Shown here: in pieces, positions 33,498 through 44,327 of the stretch
Position numbering within the stretch: the first letter of the stretch is position 1
How the letters are laid out: each line of letters starts with the position of its first letter
NCBI GenBank assembly: GCA_038373885.1
Contig: JAWZYV010013140.1
Coordinates: 1 to 64,000 of the forward strand
From: Cheiracanthium punctorium
Lineage: Eukaryota; Arthropoda; Arachnida; Araneae; Cheiracanthiidae
Reading direction: 5' to 3'
DNA length: 64,000 nucleotides
Position numbers and translations under genes: made by a program
Notes under the pieces: generated by a model
The model's input: the letters and a program-made list of their open reading frames with translations, nothing else
Database searches by the model: none
Told to the model about the DNA's origin: nothing

Positions 33498-35076
33498 CTA
33501 GGGGCCAAGGCCCCCAGACTCGCTACGCTCGCTTTTCGTATGAGGCATTCGGCCCCTAGTCAGGCTTATTCGTAAAAAAGACATAATTTCAACAGACAAA
33601 ACCCGAAGTTAGATAGAATGTTATTGAGCTAAGCTACACATTACTTGGTTCTTGCATCTTCATTGGTACATAAAAATTTAAACTTCACACTACAGTAGAC
33701 CCCCCCTACCCCTCATAACACGGAAGATATTTTGTTATGGGAATCCGTGTTGTACGGGTCCTGAGCTATACTCCACCTGGAGTGCAGACTTCGCTTATAA
33801 TCGCTGGAAAAATTATTTGCACTCCTCAGAAACACAATGATATTTAATGTTGCCATTCAAAAGTTATATTAATTAGGAGCTAAAGCGTAATAAAATCAGA
33901 ACATCTGTTTCAGCTGTGTTTTTAATAATGTAAAACCTATTGGAAACACCTTGCGAATTTGCCACCAATGGCGATTTTTCATTATTTGGTGACTTGCGTA
34001 CATGTAAAGTTAATAAAAGCTACGGAACAGATAGAATAGCCTGCCACCAATGGCGGCTTTTCATTATTTGGCGATTTACACATTCTCACAACCAATTTTT
34101 ACTGTTCATTTAATTTTACCGGAAAACCGTTATCCATATTTTCATTTACATAATCGTTTGCAGATTGGCGTACTTAACACCACGAATTACTATCTCGTCG
34201 CGCTAGCAAATATCCAAAGTGTACTATAACTGCTATAATGGCATAGTTATCGCCGAAAAATATTTCTACTGGTAGCAAATAATCCAGCTGGACGAGAACC
34301 GGCTTTAAAATAATCTGCATTTTAATTATTTTACTGCTCATGCAAGGTTCCCGGAAAACCGTTCCTTTGCAGATGGCGTATTTAGCAACACGAATTATAT
34401 CATCTCGCCGCGCTAGCAAATAGGCATAGTTAACGCCACCAAATATGTCTACTGGTAGGAAATACTCCAGCTGGACCGAACAGCCTTTAAAATAATCTGC
34501 ACTTTAATTATTTTTCTATTTCAAGATACTGGGTTCCATCATTCTGGAACTCGAAGCTTATTCACCCTGCTTGGAAAGATACTATTTTGCCAGATCATTT
34601 CTAATGCCAAGATGGCGCTTTTAAAATCAGTTACAATTAGTTATTCTGTTTTGGAAAAACGAATAGTCGCTAATTCTAAACTCCTGTTGTCTAAGCGAAC
34701 TTGCTATTTGAAAATTCTCAACTTTGTGTAACACACTTTGAGTTATTTATTTCATATACTTTTTAATTTGGAGTAAAATAGGCGTAATTCTAACTCATGT
34801 TTGTGAATTTTACGCGACTTTGGAAACGCTTTGTTGCAAAGGAATGAATGATTTTATGCCAAATGTGGCAACCATTCGGTTTATTTTTTCAGTTTTTTAT
34901 TAATATCTTCTAAAATAATTCGATTTTCGAAATTTAAATCAGCTTAGCAGGTTCTTCGGAATTTTTCGAATCTGTGGGCACCTTAGTCGAAACTCAAATC
35001 CCTACGGCTTAGGAGGAGATAGGTCCACAAGCTTTGACAGCGCCAGCGGCCTTTACTTTTTTTTAGAATAGAGAGA
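33498..35076 (-). mobile_element. Non-autonomous Helitron, complete, copy A
   Basis: Read on the minus strand it starts TCTCTCTATTCTAAAAAAAA (35076) and ends with the hairpin GGGGGCCTTGGCCCC followed by CTAG (33501-33498), then host T: the 5'-TC and hairpin-CTAG-3' ends of a Helitron, inserted between A and T without duplication. Length 1579 bp. It has an internal tandem duplication of about 210 bp (about 34164-34350 and 34373-34520, GCGTACTTAACACCACGAAT and its variant) and a smaller one around GCCACCAATGGCG; the first is lacking in copy B at 47646. A segment CAGTAGACCCCC near 33692 looks like a captured DNA-transposon end. Non-coding, moved by rolling-circle replication in trans. Confidence 0.88.
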
Positions 35077-35189
35077 TTCCTTCCTGCAAGGGGAAAACGA
35101 ACCGAGCAGGGCAGGTCGCTATGCAAGAGACGCTACTCAGAAACGCGCCAATTCGATAATTTCTTCATAATCTCCCGCCAGGCAGTATG

Positions 35190-36338
35190 CCAAAGCAAAT
35201 TTTCTCCAAAAATATTATTGAACAAATACCTCAGCAATTAAGAGGGAATGAAAATAATATTATTAATGAAGTGTATTGAAGTATTTCCCAAAACATACTT
35301 TCGGATAACATTGAAGTCAGCTACAATAGAATCTAAATATGATGATTGAACTTTTATTAATGCTGGCTTAATCGAATATCTGATGAATAGAGAACATATC
35401 ACCATAGCTACGATAAAATAATTTGTTATGATGACAGTGAAATCAATAACTATCTAGTAGAGTTTTTAAATTCTTTGACTATGAGTGGTTTGGATTTTTT
35501 TTTTCCGTTTAGCCGGGAGCAAGTGAAAAAATGCTCAAATAATTGTGATGCGCCAAATGCTTACAAACCTAAAGCGATTTCCCGTACATAGTTGTCTATC
35601 CCTTTCCATATTTTGGAAGTTTAATTTAATTTTGTATTTTAACTCCACACGTTTTTCCCAATTCCACATTATGTAACCAATAAGCATGCAAATTTCTTTT
35701 TAGTACATTAATATTTTTGTATATATTGAATTCTGTACATAAATACTACTCTATATACGGATTAAAATTTCCGGATTTGTTTTGGGGAACGACAGTGTTT
35801 CAGAAGAAGTCTTTAAACGTTTCCCAGAAAAAACAGTTGGAGGGATTTGCGCCTGGCTAACCGAAAAACACCATAGTTTGCCACCTCATAATTTAGTATT
35901 GAGCGTTAATTGCATCATTATACTAATCAGAAACAGTAATAAAAGGAAGCATTAGTCAATGGAACAAGAATGCGCATCAAGTTTATATAACATAATGCTA
36001 ATGATTGCGAAGTTTGAACTGTAACCGCAGGCAATAAAAGAATTTTCATTATATTTACAAAATATTCTGGTACTATTTTACCATATTCCTACAAAAACTC
36101 AATTTCTAAATGTACCTACATTTGGATGACAGTAAATAAATTTCAAGGACAATCATTCGAAAAAAGTGCAAATTTATTGAGTCAGCAAGTTTTTATATAT
36201 GGTAAGTGGTACGCCTCAGCAAATAGAGTTCAATCATTCGACGGTTTAAGGTTTTATAGCTCCGAACATAATGGGCTTTTAGCCGAGGACGACTCTAGGT
36301 TGAATTTTCTGAGTGGGCCACTTTTTAGATTAACCTAA
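35190..36338 (+). pseudogene. Helitron Pif1-type helicase remnant
   Basis: Scattered frames on the plus strand fit the C-terminal helicase of a RepHel protein: NIIEQIPQQLRGNENNIINE (from about 35211), a DDSEINNYLVEFLNSLTMSG block near 35430-35500, and, after about 600 bp of unrelated or decayed DNA, the helicase motif region TVNKFQGQSFEKSANLL with FIYGKWYASANRVQSFDGLR at 36126-36260. The last block matches the Pif1 motif 'T.NKSQGQ' and the arginine-finger 'ALSRV.S' region with changes. Many stops make it inert. It lies on the strand opposite to the neighbouring Helitron A and is thus a separate, older insertion. Confidence 0.75.
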
Positions 36339-36339
36339 A

Positions 36340-37155
36340 TTGTTCAAAATGCAAACTGAACTTGCGAAATCCAAAATCGTTAGAGGGAGATGACCCCTTA
36401 TGACCAACACCCTGGAGCTGCCTTTCCATTTAGCAAAATATGATTGAGTCTTTGCAAAAACACCGTCTTCACAGAAAAGTGAGATGGTTGTAAAGTGAAA
36501 CTGTACTAAAGTGGTCACTATAGACAAATGGTCTCTTAGCCAAGGTGGTCACTTTAGTAGGTTCCACTGTATATGGAATCTTGAGACCCTCTTTGACAGA
36601 AGAACTTTATTCATGCTGAAATAAGAAAATGTAACGCTTTATGGTCGAATTTCGACCACTGGCAGACAACTAGTAAAAATCAATTGGGTGGCCCCAAAAA
36701 TCATGATTTTTAGTAAAGAACAGCTATTTTCTGATGGTGATCACGGATGAAAGTACGGGGTGGATTTTAAATACGGGACAAAACCTCAAAATATAGGACT
36801 GTCCTGTGCAATACGGGACTATTTGTCACTTTACCGTTTCCTACAGTAACCCAACCAATGTCTTACCTGCTAGTCCAGAATAGTGGACCAACAGATTTAA
36901 CCTGCGTGTTTGGTGTAATTTTTATTCAAACATGGGGCTATCAGACCTCTAGAATGTTATCAGTGAGATTACTTCATCATTAACTTTATAAATGTACGTC
37001 TACTCATTCATGAATTTTTATCGCTTATGATTTTAGGGTTCGCAAAAAATGTTCGCACCCAGGCCCCTTCAAACAGAAGGCAGACTCGGCATGAGATAAA
37101 GATGTCAGCAGAGTTGTTTTCGTGAATAACTAGTTTAAGTAATTAAAAACACAGA
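36340..37155. other. Repeat debris between Helitron helicase and unknown frame
   Basis: At 36507-36569 there is one half of a Tc1-type MITE: GTGGTCACTTTAGTAGGTTC then CACTG next to TA, with an internal reversed copy GTACTAAAGTGGTCACT; the left end is missing. The same GAACC...CACTG end closes the MITE at 53132-53268. Further right, two near repeats of AATACGGGAC occur at 36768-36830. No gene. Confidence 0.4.
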
Positions 37156-37160
37156 TATTG

Positions 37161-37710
37161 TTATAAAAAGGCATATTTGCTGTAGAAAATTCCTTTGTAC
37201 AGAAACATGAGGTGAGAATTTGAAGGTAATAATAGGATTTTCTTCAAGAAGTATTTTCTCTTGAATTTATTTATTATTTTGGCAGAAAGAGGGCACCATT
37301 TTAGTATATGAAAAGGCACACGATTAAGAGCATTGAATACTCGGTCTGAGTATTCGTAAATCCATGGCATACCAGCTAACTGTACTAGATTTTTCTGGGG
37401 AACTCTCGAATTTAGGTCACTCCTATCTTCCGTTTTCCATAACAAATATCCCGTATTCTTTTTTCTAAATTTAGAAATAAAAATCCGTAAATTTATTAGA
37501 TTTTGGGTAATTTTTCTATTTACCAGGAATGCAGTAGGCAACTGGCAGTCACAAGCAGAAGTCCGGATATTTTGAGCAAATTTTTTCCGGGCGTTTTCTA
37601 TTGAATTTGTTCTGGAAGTTATACGCTCAAGAATTCCAGTTTCAATCTTTTCCCATCATTCTTGCAAACGGATATTTTCTTCTGAGCATTTTTTAAAAAA
37701 TATTTATTTA
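37161..37710 (-). CDS. Unidentified open frame, probably a decayed or partial protein gene
   Basis: A 126-codon frame from the ATG at 37541 to a TAA at 37161-37163 extends upstream in the same frame without ATG to about 37710, with one stop (TGA) inside a stretch reading EKIETGILERITSRTNSIEN. Composition looks coding: mixed charged residues, CQLPTAFLVNRKITQNLINL, PWIYEYSDRVFNALNRVPFH and a basic C-terminus KIINKFKRKYFLKKILLLPS. No transmembrane segment or known motif is recognised. It may be a fragment of a mobile-element or viral-like gene, or a host pseudogene. It lies 250 bp from the plus-strand signal-peptide exon, in divergent orientation. Function unknown. Confidence 0.4.
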
Positions 37711-37963
37711 AATATCCAATGCCGCAGGATTAAAAGGATTTAGTCTTCCTCGTCCACTTACAAGACTGAAATTAATATATACGGCTCATTTAGCTTTGAC
37801 TTTCTCTCTTCTTGTTCTGGTTGCGGATTTCACCTTCTCGGCACACAAACCGGTTGCAGAGGTCGTGTGCGTCTCTCTAACATCCTTCAGGAGGAAGAGG
37901 CATCTTTTTTGGCTTTCTTTGCCTCCGCATCCCATTCAATCACCGAGCTCTTCTCTAGCCAAG

Positions 37964-38024
37964 ATGCTGGAAAGGATGATCCCGCTGTTTCCTCTTCTGC
38001 TGTTGGCCGCACTCGTAGCCTCAG
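37964..38024 (+). CDS. First coding exon of a secreted or membrane protein (signal peptide), phase-1 donor
   Basis: ATG at 37964 (context CCAAGATGC, A at -3) opens MLERMIPLFPLLLLAALVAS, a textbook signal peptide: short charged start, hydrophobic core PLFPLLLLAALVA and a small-residue cleavage region ASG. After 61 coding bases the sequence TCAG|GTCAGT gives a good splice donor at 38025 in phase 1, the usual intron position after a signal peptide in extracellular proteins. An in-frame ATG exists at 37796, but its product would bury the signal, so 37964 is preferred. A weak TATA-like TTAATATATAC lies at about 37771. No second exon was identified to the right; introns in such genomes can exceed the window. 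The mature protein is therefore unknown. Confidence 0.5.
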
Positions 38025-40003
38025 GTCAGTTTTCTTTTAACTTTTCCTTCCACTGATAAATCATCACTTGGGACTGATTTAATCCTTTCGTGGGCGATCG
38101 TAGATATGTTCATTAGTTAAGGTCTGTTGACTACAGAAATTAATAATCGCAAGTTAGTTTTCTAATTTTTGTTCAGCAATAATGGGTAAATAATTTTACA
38201 GTATACATAGCTTCTAAATTACCTTTTGCTTATAAACTTTCTTTCGATGCGTATTTTTAAAGGAAGATCGCAACTTTATATTAGAAATGGGTACAAGAAT
38301 CATCCCTTTTAGTTATTCCCTGCACAAGCAGCATTTAGTTATCCGATTTTTATTTCGTGAATAATGAATTCGTTCTCCTGCAAAATTTAACTTAAATGTA
38401 AATCCTACAAAACTATGTATATTGAGTAACACTTGTTTCCTTTTAGGATATTAAGTAGCGGAAAATAGATGAATTAATCCTAAATAATGGGCCCGAAAAT
38501 TTCCAAGTACTTTAGACTCTCTGTACATAAACTTACTTGCCCATGAAAGGGTTAAAGCTGGGCGATTGCCCGTGAATTGCATATGTTGAGCATTTAACTG
38601 TTCATTTCGCTGCACCGGGGGGGGAAATGTGATGTTAAATTCTAGAGGATTTGGTTGGCTCTATTTTAAGCAAAAAATGTTATTCAAGCAACATCATTTT
38701 CACTGATATTTTCTTGATTCAACAAACTTATTCATTTTAAAATGGGGTCAACCAAAGTTTTCTTGAATCAACAAAATTTTCGAAGACACTTAGTCGATCC
38801 AACGAAATTTTTGATGATTAAATGAAAAATTTTGTTAATCTTACAAAATCATTCGGTTAAAATAGCGAGGCAAAATCATTTCTCTTCAACAAAGCATTTC
38901 TTCCGTGTGCTTAAATTCGTAATGGACTACGGATTTTAAAAACAATCAACGGTACATGTGTTATTGGAGTATCGTTTATCATTTTTACTATGAACTAATT
39001 CCTTATGTAGATTTCTTGCTTTGTTCAGTTTGTTATTAATAGATGAATGAACTATCAGTTATAGGTCTAGTTACATTAATTAATTTTAATATTTTTAGGA
39101 AAATATATAATAACGCCAATGTTATATCAGTAACCGATATTAACCAATAAACAAGTGCTATTGGTTAATCCAGGAATGATCGTGCAAGGTAGCCGCAAGG
39201 CGTTCTTACTGTCTGTTATTTTGTTATACGTACAACAACCCCCTTCCATATTCAGGGGGGGGGGTTGTTTTAATTGACCTGCTGACAAAGGAAAGGTACT
39301 TTTTTTCTTCTGTAAATGTTTTCCTTCTCTATGCCAAATATATTTCGAACGATTCTACATATTTACTAGAAACTAAAAATTCTGGCAGTTCAACAGGAAT
39401 ACGGAATGCAATTCCTCACTTTTTTCGTTTCGCGCGATTGCGTCTATTGTTGCGTCCACTACTATCCCCCCCCCCCCTCAAAAAGTTTCTTTTTTTTTCC
39501 ATGTATAGAATTAGATGCAGAAGATGTACGTCTTCCAATACCTAGGGAATATAATTCCGCACTGTTTTTCGTTTTGTGGGAATTCGGGATTGAGATTTGT
39601 TAATACCATGGGATTGGCATTTCATTCAAATAAAAATTAATTTTAATAGAGAAAAGTAGGAAAAAGTAAAATTGTAAACACCATCAAATTTAATACTTTA
39701 TCTTATTTGATAATTAATACAATACCTTACATAAACATGAAAATTGTTTTCATGATATAGGCTTCCCTCGGGATCGGGATTGCAAACAGGAACAATTTTT
39801 CTTTTTTTTATTTTTTTTTTTTCCATATTTGTACTCAGAATGTCTTCCAATGCTAATTTTTACTGCGTTTTAATGAGTACTAGGATTTGTTTAAAGAAAA
39901 ATTATCAAAGCGTTATATTAAAAGCATGCGTTTAAATAGCTCATTTGTGTGAATATTAGATTTCAAAATATCTTTCAGGTTCGGATTTTAAAATTTTATT
40001 TAA
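38025..40003. other. Non-coding DNA, possibly first intron of the gene starting at 37964
   Basis: AT-rich sequence without coding signal. An inverted repeat AACAACCCCCTT...GGGGGTTGTT at 39231-39270 forms a strong hairpin. A C-run at 39468-39478 and T-runs are present. Intron status is inference from the donor at 38025. Confidence 0.35.
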
Positions 40004-40322
40004 CCCATTAGCACTCAGCCATTTTAATCGCATTCTCCGAAGTTATGATGCTTGCAGCGATAAATAAATTTTCTGAATTAGCTGGGTATGAAGAATGTAT
40101 TTCTTTTACTAAAAATATATATAAAAGAAAGAAAAATTCACATTTTATTTTGCTGCAGCTAAACATTTTGTGGAGATCAAGTTTATTATTCGCAGTATTA
40201 AAATAGGAAAATAAATTAATGCTCGTGTATTTACCGACCCACAAAAGCAATGGTAAAACTTGAGCGCCCTATTAAAAATAAATAAATAAAAAATAAAATA
40301 AAAGCCGCTGGGTCGTAATAGG
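40004..40322. mobile_element. Worn TTAA-flanked MITE (piggyBac-like)
   Basis: Ends CCCATTAGCACTCAGCC and GCCGCTGGGTCGTAATAGG match as imperfect inverted repeats and are flanked by TTAA at 40000-40003 and 40323-40326. Non-coding interior of about 319 bp. Confidence 0.5.
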
Positions 40323-40859
40323 TTAATGGGAGCTATACTTTCGTGAATTATTTAAGTTAAAATTTTCAAGTAATAAGCTTCAAAAATTAAAAAAACTACT
40401 GTAAAAGTTAACCAATACAAGCTATATTTATTACAAAATCTTCTAGCTGCGGATCACGCATAAGATAATGATAGCAAGGATTTTAGATCGAGTAAACCAT
40501 GATTACAAGATGAAATCGTAAAATAAACTTTATTGCCCAGTGTGTCACGGACAAACCTATTGGAAACAAGTTACTGCAGAATGTAATGATAGTTTTTTTT
40601 TTTTTTTTTTTTTTTGTCTATTAATGTAATAAAAAAAAGCCTTCATTATGATAATGTTTCAATGCTAATCGTAAAAGAGGCTCGTAAAGTAACAAACAAG
40701 TGAGCCTATCAATGTCATGATAGAATCAATAAGTTAAACTATACGACATTTATTTTAAAGGTCTGGCATTTAAATCTGGTACTGCGTAAAGATGAGATGG
40801 GCTCAGTCGAACTTGACCGGCTTGAGCTGGATAACTCATTCTTGTCTTTGATTTCGGGG

Positions 40860-41062
40860 TTCTGAACATGGTAGATGGCTGAAGTATATAGGTCCCTGTT
40901 CGGGCCTATCGCGCGGATATCGATCTAACGGTCTGGAATTTTGGGCGATTTCTCTAGATGTAATGTAAGAACACGTTATAATACCTTAAGAAGTCCCCCT
41001 GCCAATACACCCCTTCTTAGCAGATAGTCCTCGAGTAGCTTTGCTTAATACACAATACAGTT
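40860..41062 (+). mobile_element. tRNA-derived SINE, family 1, worn copy
   Basis: Shares GGTCCCTGTTCGGGCCTATC with the B-box region of the 62.7-kb copy, then GATCTAACGGTCTGGAATTT, TCTCTAGATGTAATG and TTAATACACAATACAGTTG in the family order. The head is degraded. Confidence 0.6.
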
Positions 41063-41141
41063 GATTTCGAGGCAGCTTGGGCTCATGGAAGAAGTGAAAA
41101 CGCTGGGTGAACATATTGTTATAAAAATCTGGTAGTGGATG

Positions 41142-41592
41142 TGTGTTGAAAAAGTCCAACAAGCCCGAAAATCGAATATATCACTTTATTCGACGAATCG
41201 AAACACTAATATCTGACAGAAATACAGATTTTAGAACACGGGCCATCCGCAAACCATTAACTAACACAACGATAACACTATTTAAATCGCAATGTCAATC
41301 GTATCGCTTTGCTCTCAGTATCCGCAGTCTATCACTCCCTAACTCGACGTGTGAGTGGCTCCTTATTTATAAAATTGCAATCCGGATGTGATGTCACACA
41401 GGACGTGAAATAATATACCTAGATTTTTCAAGAAATTTCTTTCCTAACTGAGATACAGCCAAAATTCCACTGGTTTGGAGAACTTTCTTTTTGTCGCCAA
41501 GGTCAAGGGATCACAAACTCATTTCACTTGCAGTAATGCCTATACAACTTTCTTCCCAGCAACGCACATTAATGCGAGAAGACAACATTACA
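41142..41592 (-). mobile_element. Probable solo LTR
   Basis: On the minus strand the unit begins TGTAATGTTGTCTTCTCGC, has a TATA box TTTTATAAATAAGG (about 41361-41375), then an AATAAAGTG signal (about 41182-41190) and ends GACTTTTTCAACACA: the U3-TATA-R-poly(A)-U5 order of an LTR with TG...CA termini. No internal element adjoins and no clear target duplication is visible, so family and exact borders remain open. Confidence 0.5.
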
Positions 41593-41924
41593 ATTTGATG
41601 AAAAGTTTTTAACTTGCGTTCATAATTTTTGAATTTTTGACATGAAGATCACGCTTTTTAACATAAGGATTACGTCTATAAACCCACCACCCCGTAAAAG
41701 AAGGCTGCGTGCGCTACTGACACTGTTTGAATCAGATAATCGGTGGTAAAGAAAAAAACAAATTGGTTGCTCGTCACTTTGCTTAGCCCTTCTATGAGTA
41801 TTAAGTTTCTGGGTAAAAACAGGTGGTTTCGCACAAATAACTTACTCTCATCGGTATTTTTATTAAATTATACTTCGAAATAAATCATTTTCTCTTTATT
41901 TATGTTTTCTAAAATCGATTGGTC

Positions 41925-42330
41925 TCGCAGTGGCTCAGTCACTAAACTCCGTTCTCGTATGAACACGGCAAGTGAAGCAGCATCCGGCTTGGCCAGTGCT
42001 TGGGAGGATGAACTAACTCCTCTCTCGGCTGGGATGCTGTTGGACCGTTAACGTCAATGGGAGCTGGTGCAAGTAAAATATTCCATGGCTCCAATGTCCT
42101 CATGTTCAAATGATACCTCTAGAGGTGCCGATTTCAGGCGCTAGACTCTCATCTGGAATGGGTTCAAAATTAGGAGACCCTCGAGCTAAGTCGGTCCTCC
42201 TTCCATCGAGGCAATGGAAGCAGCTCCCTTTCGTCCATTGCCGTCCTATATGAAGGATCTGGCATCGCTGCGCGGTTACCAAAGGGCATTCATTAGTAAC
42301 AACAAATACAAAATCTATTGGTACGAAAAT
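41925..42330 (+). repeat. Possible SINE-like repeat
   Basis: GC-richer block opening with TGGTCTCGCAGTGGCTCAGT, which resembles a tRNA-type A box, and with further unique-looking sequence to about 42330. Only one copy is in the window, so repeat status is a judgement from style, not comparison. Confidence 0.3.
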
Positions 42331-42824
42331 TTTTAAAATAAAAATCTGATGTGTCCAACACATGACTTCCTTGCACGTCTATTAAATCAAAAATGTTTTT
42401 TACGCACTTCCTCTAAACTTATTTGTTTGAAAGATATAAAATATCAATAATAGTAAGATATAGCGATTTCTAGCCAAACATTTCGATATCGCCAAGCTGA
42501 GTTCAATTTGAAAGATTTCTTTCTGACACTTTATTTGGCGATATTTCACCAAAAGCCGACAAACTTGAGATAGTTTGCGAGATTTTGGGGATAGCCAAAA
42601 TCTCGCATTACAAGTAGTCATTGACCACAGACTTTCAATGAATTGAATGCATCCATACACCTTAATGTATTTAAAGTCATTTGGCTCACCCTGTAAATAA
42701 ATTCCCAGTCGATTGCTGTCAAAAAAGATATTGAAAACCGTTAGATATTATAATATAGTTCTAAATACAAAAGTTCAAAATTCTACGGGTTAAAGTTTTA
42801 GAGTTATACAAAATACGAAATAAT

Positions 42825-43080
42825 TTTTGGCGCCAAATTTGGCGATATTTCGGCGAAACTCGTCAATGTCGACGACATTTGGCGAGATATTAAGCATGGA
42901 CCAACAATGACAGATTATCGCCAAATTTGGCGATATTTCGCCAAAACTCGCCAAGAACGATGACAAATGGCGATACTTTGGGCATGGACCAAATGACTGA
43001 CTATCGCCAAATTTGGCGACATTTCGGCAAAACTCGCCAAGGTCGAGGACAGACGGCGAGATTTTGGGCATGTACCAAAC
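42825..43080. repeat. Short tandem array with GCCAAATTTGGC palindromes
   Basis: Three related units, each containing GCCAAATTTGGCGA, TATTTCG.C.AAACTCG and GGCGAGAT or GGCGATA followed by GGGCATG or similar. The inverted copy of the element at 50.04-51.49 kb has a single counterpart near 50960-51040. Confidence 0.7.
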
Positions 43081-43577
43081 AATGACTGTCTACAATTGTA
43101 TTATATTGAAGATGTCCATAGACATTAAAGTACTGAAATTCTTTTCGGTGGTCCTGTAAATAAACTCTCCAGTAGATTTTAACCAAAAATCGAGATGCAC
43201 AACTAGATGTTACAACAATCTTATATATGAAATTTCATAATAGTTTTTGAGATTTGAGAGTTAAATATGCACACACGTACACAAAAAGTCGCCAAGCTTG
43301 GCGACTTTTGGCATAGTACTTGAGGGAGGCACGTGACCGTGGTCGGACCATTACCTAACTTATGTGGTAGGACGGTATTGTGCTTGAAATGGATGAATCT
43401 CCTAAAATTGCCATTGACCGTAATGTATTGGAAATCTTTTGAGTGTTCCTGTAGCAGAACTGTAAATGTTAAAGACACTTTTTTTAATGGAGAAATTCAT
43501 TTTCTAACTCTTTACAGCATATATCACTTCTGAGTCGTTTGAAATAGCCCAATACCTCTAAAAAACGCTTTGATGAA

Positions 43578-44093
43578 TTTCGGCCCATAGAGCGAAATGT
43601 ATTTCGAATCTTTTAGGCGGTTCTGTAGATAAACTATCCAGTCGAATGGAACCGAAAGGGGAGGTGCACAACTAGATGTTACAACAATCCTAAATATAAA
43701 GTTTCAACATTCTACGCCTAATAGTTTTTGAGATATGCGAGTTTAATGAATTTCGGCCCATTGAGCGTAATGTATTTCGAATGTTTTGGGCGGTCCTGTA
43801 GATAAACTATCCAATCGAATGGAACCAAAAGGGGAGGTGCACAACTAGATGTTACAACTATCCAAAATATGAAGTTTCGACATTCTACGCCTAATAGTTT
43901 TTGAGATATGTGAGTTTAATGATTTTCGGCCCATAGAGCGTAATGTATTTCGAATCTTTTGGGCGGTCCTGTACATAAACTATTCATTCGATTGCGACCA
44001 AAAGGGGAGGTGCACAACTAGATCATAGAACAATCCTAAATATCAAATCTCAACATTCTACGACCCATAGTTTTTGAGATATGCGAGTTACAT
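43578..44093. repeat. Three tandem 173-bp satellite units
   Basis: Units start TTTCGGCCCAT at 43578, 43751 and 43924. Each contains AATGTATTTCGAAT, GGGGAGGTGCACAACTAGAT and TAGTTTTTGAGATATG.GAGT. They differ at scattered positions, so the array is not freshly amplified. The other copy of the element has one corresponding unit near 50270-50450 on the opposite strand. Confidence 0.85.
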
Positions 44094-44327
44094 ACATACG
44101 TACGTACGTACAGACGGCATGGAAAAACTGACCACAATAAACTCGCCGCTGGTCAAAATGAGTTGCAGACGCGTTAATATGATCGTGCATGCTAGCCTAC
44201 GATGAGGTGCATCGAACAAATTTTTAAAATTCAATTTAGAGGTAGTCAAAATCGGTTTTTTTGTCGAAATTTGGCCCCCAAAATTTTTCGGGATCACATT
44301 ACTTCCTTATATTACGTACAAGGAAGT

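Larger units (their letters stand above)
42365..44327 (+). mobile_element. Unclassified satellite-bearing element, copy 1
   Basis: A 1963-bp unit bounded by ACTTCCTTGCACG (left) and CGTACAAGGAAGT (right), an inverted repeat of 13 bp with one change. The right end also folds on itself (ACTTCCTTATAT...ACAAGGAAGT at 44301-44327). Inside are two tandem arrays: about three units of about 85-90 bp with the palindrome GCCAAATTTGGC (42825-43080), and three units of exactly 173 bp starting at 43578, 43751 and 43924. A second copy lies inverted at 50039-51486. No protein frame; no target duplication resolved. Confidence 0.6.

Noticed and set aside
34174..34419. 81-codon minus-strand frame in Helitron A
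   Set aside because: Produced by the internal tandem duplication; not open in Helitron B.
39231..39270. Hairpin as a transcription terminator
   Set aside because: Eukaryotic context; a C/G-run foldback between AT-rich DNA is more likely a MITE trace or chance.
42400..43478. Several minus-strand frames of 61-93 codons with repeated peptides
   Set aside because: Repetition follows the satellite units of the unclassified element; the frames are interrupted in the other copy.
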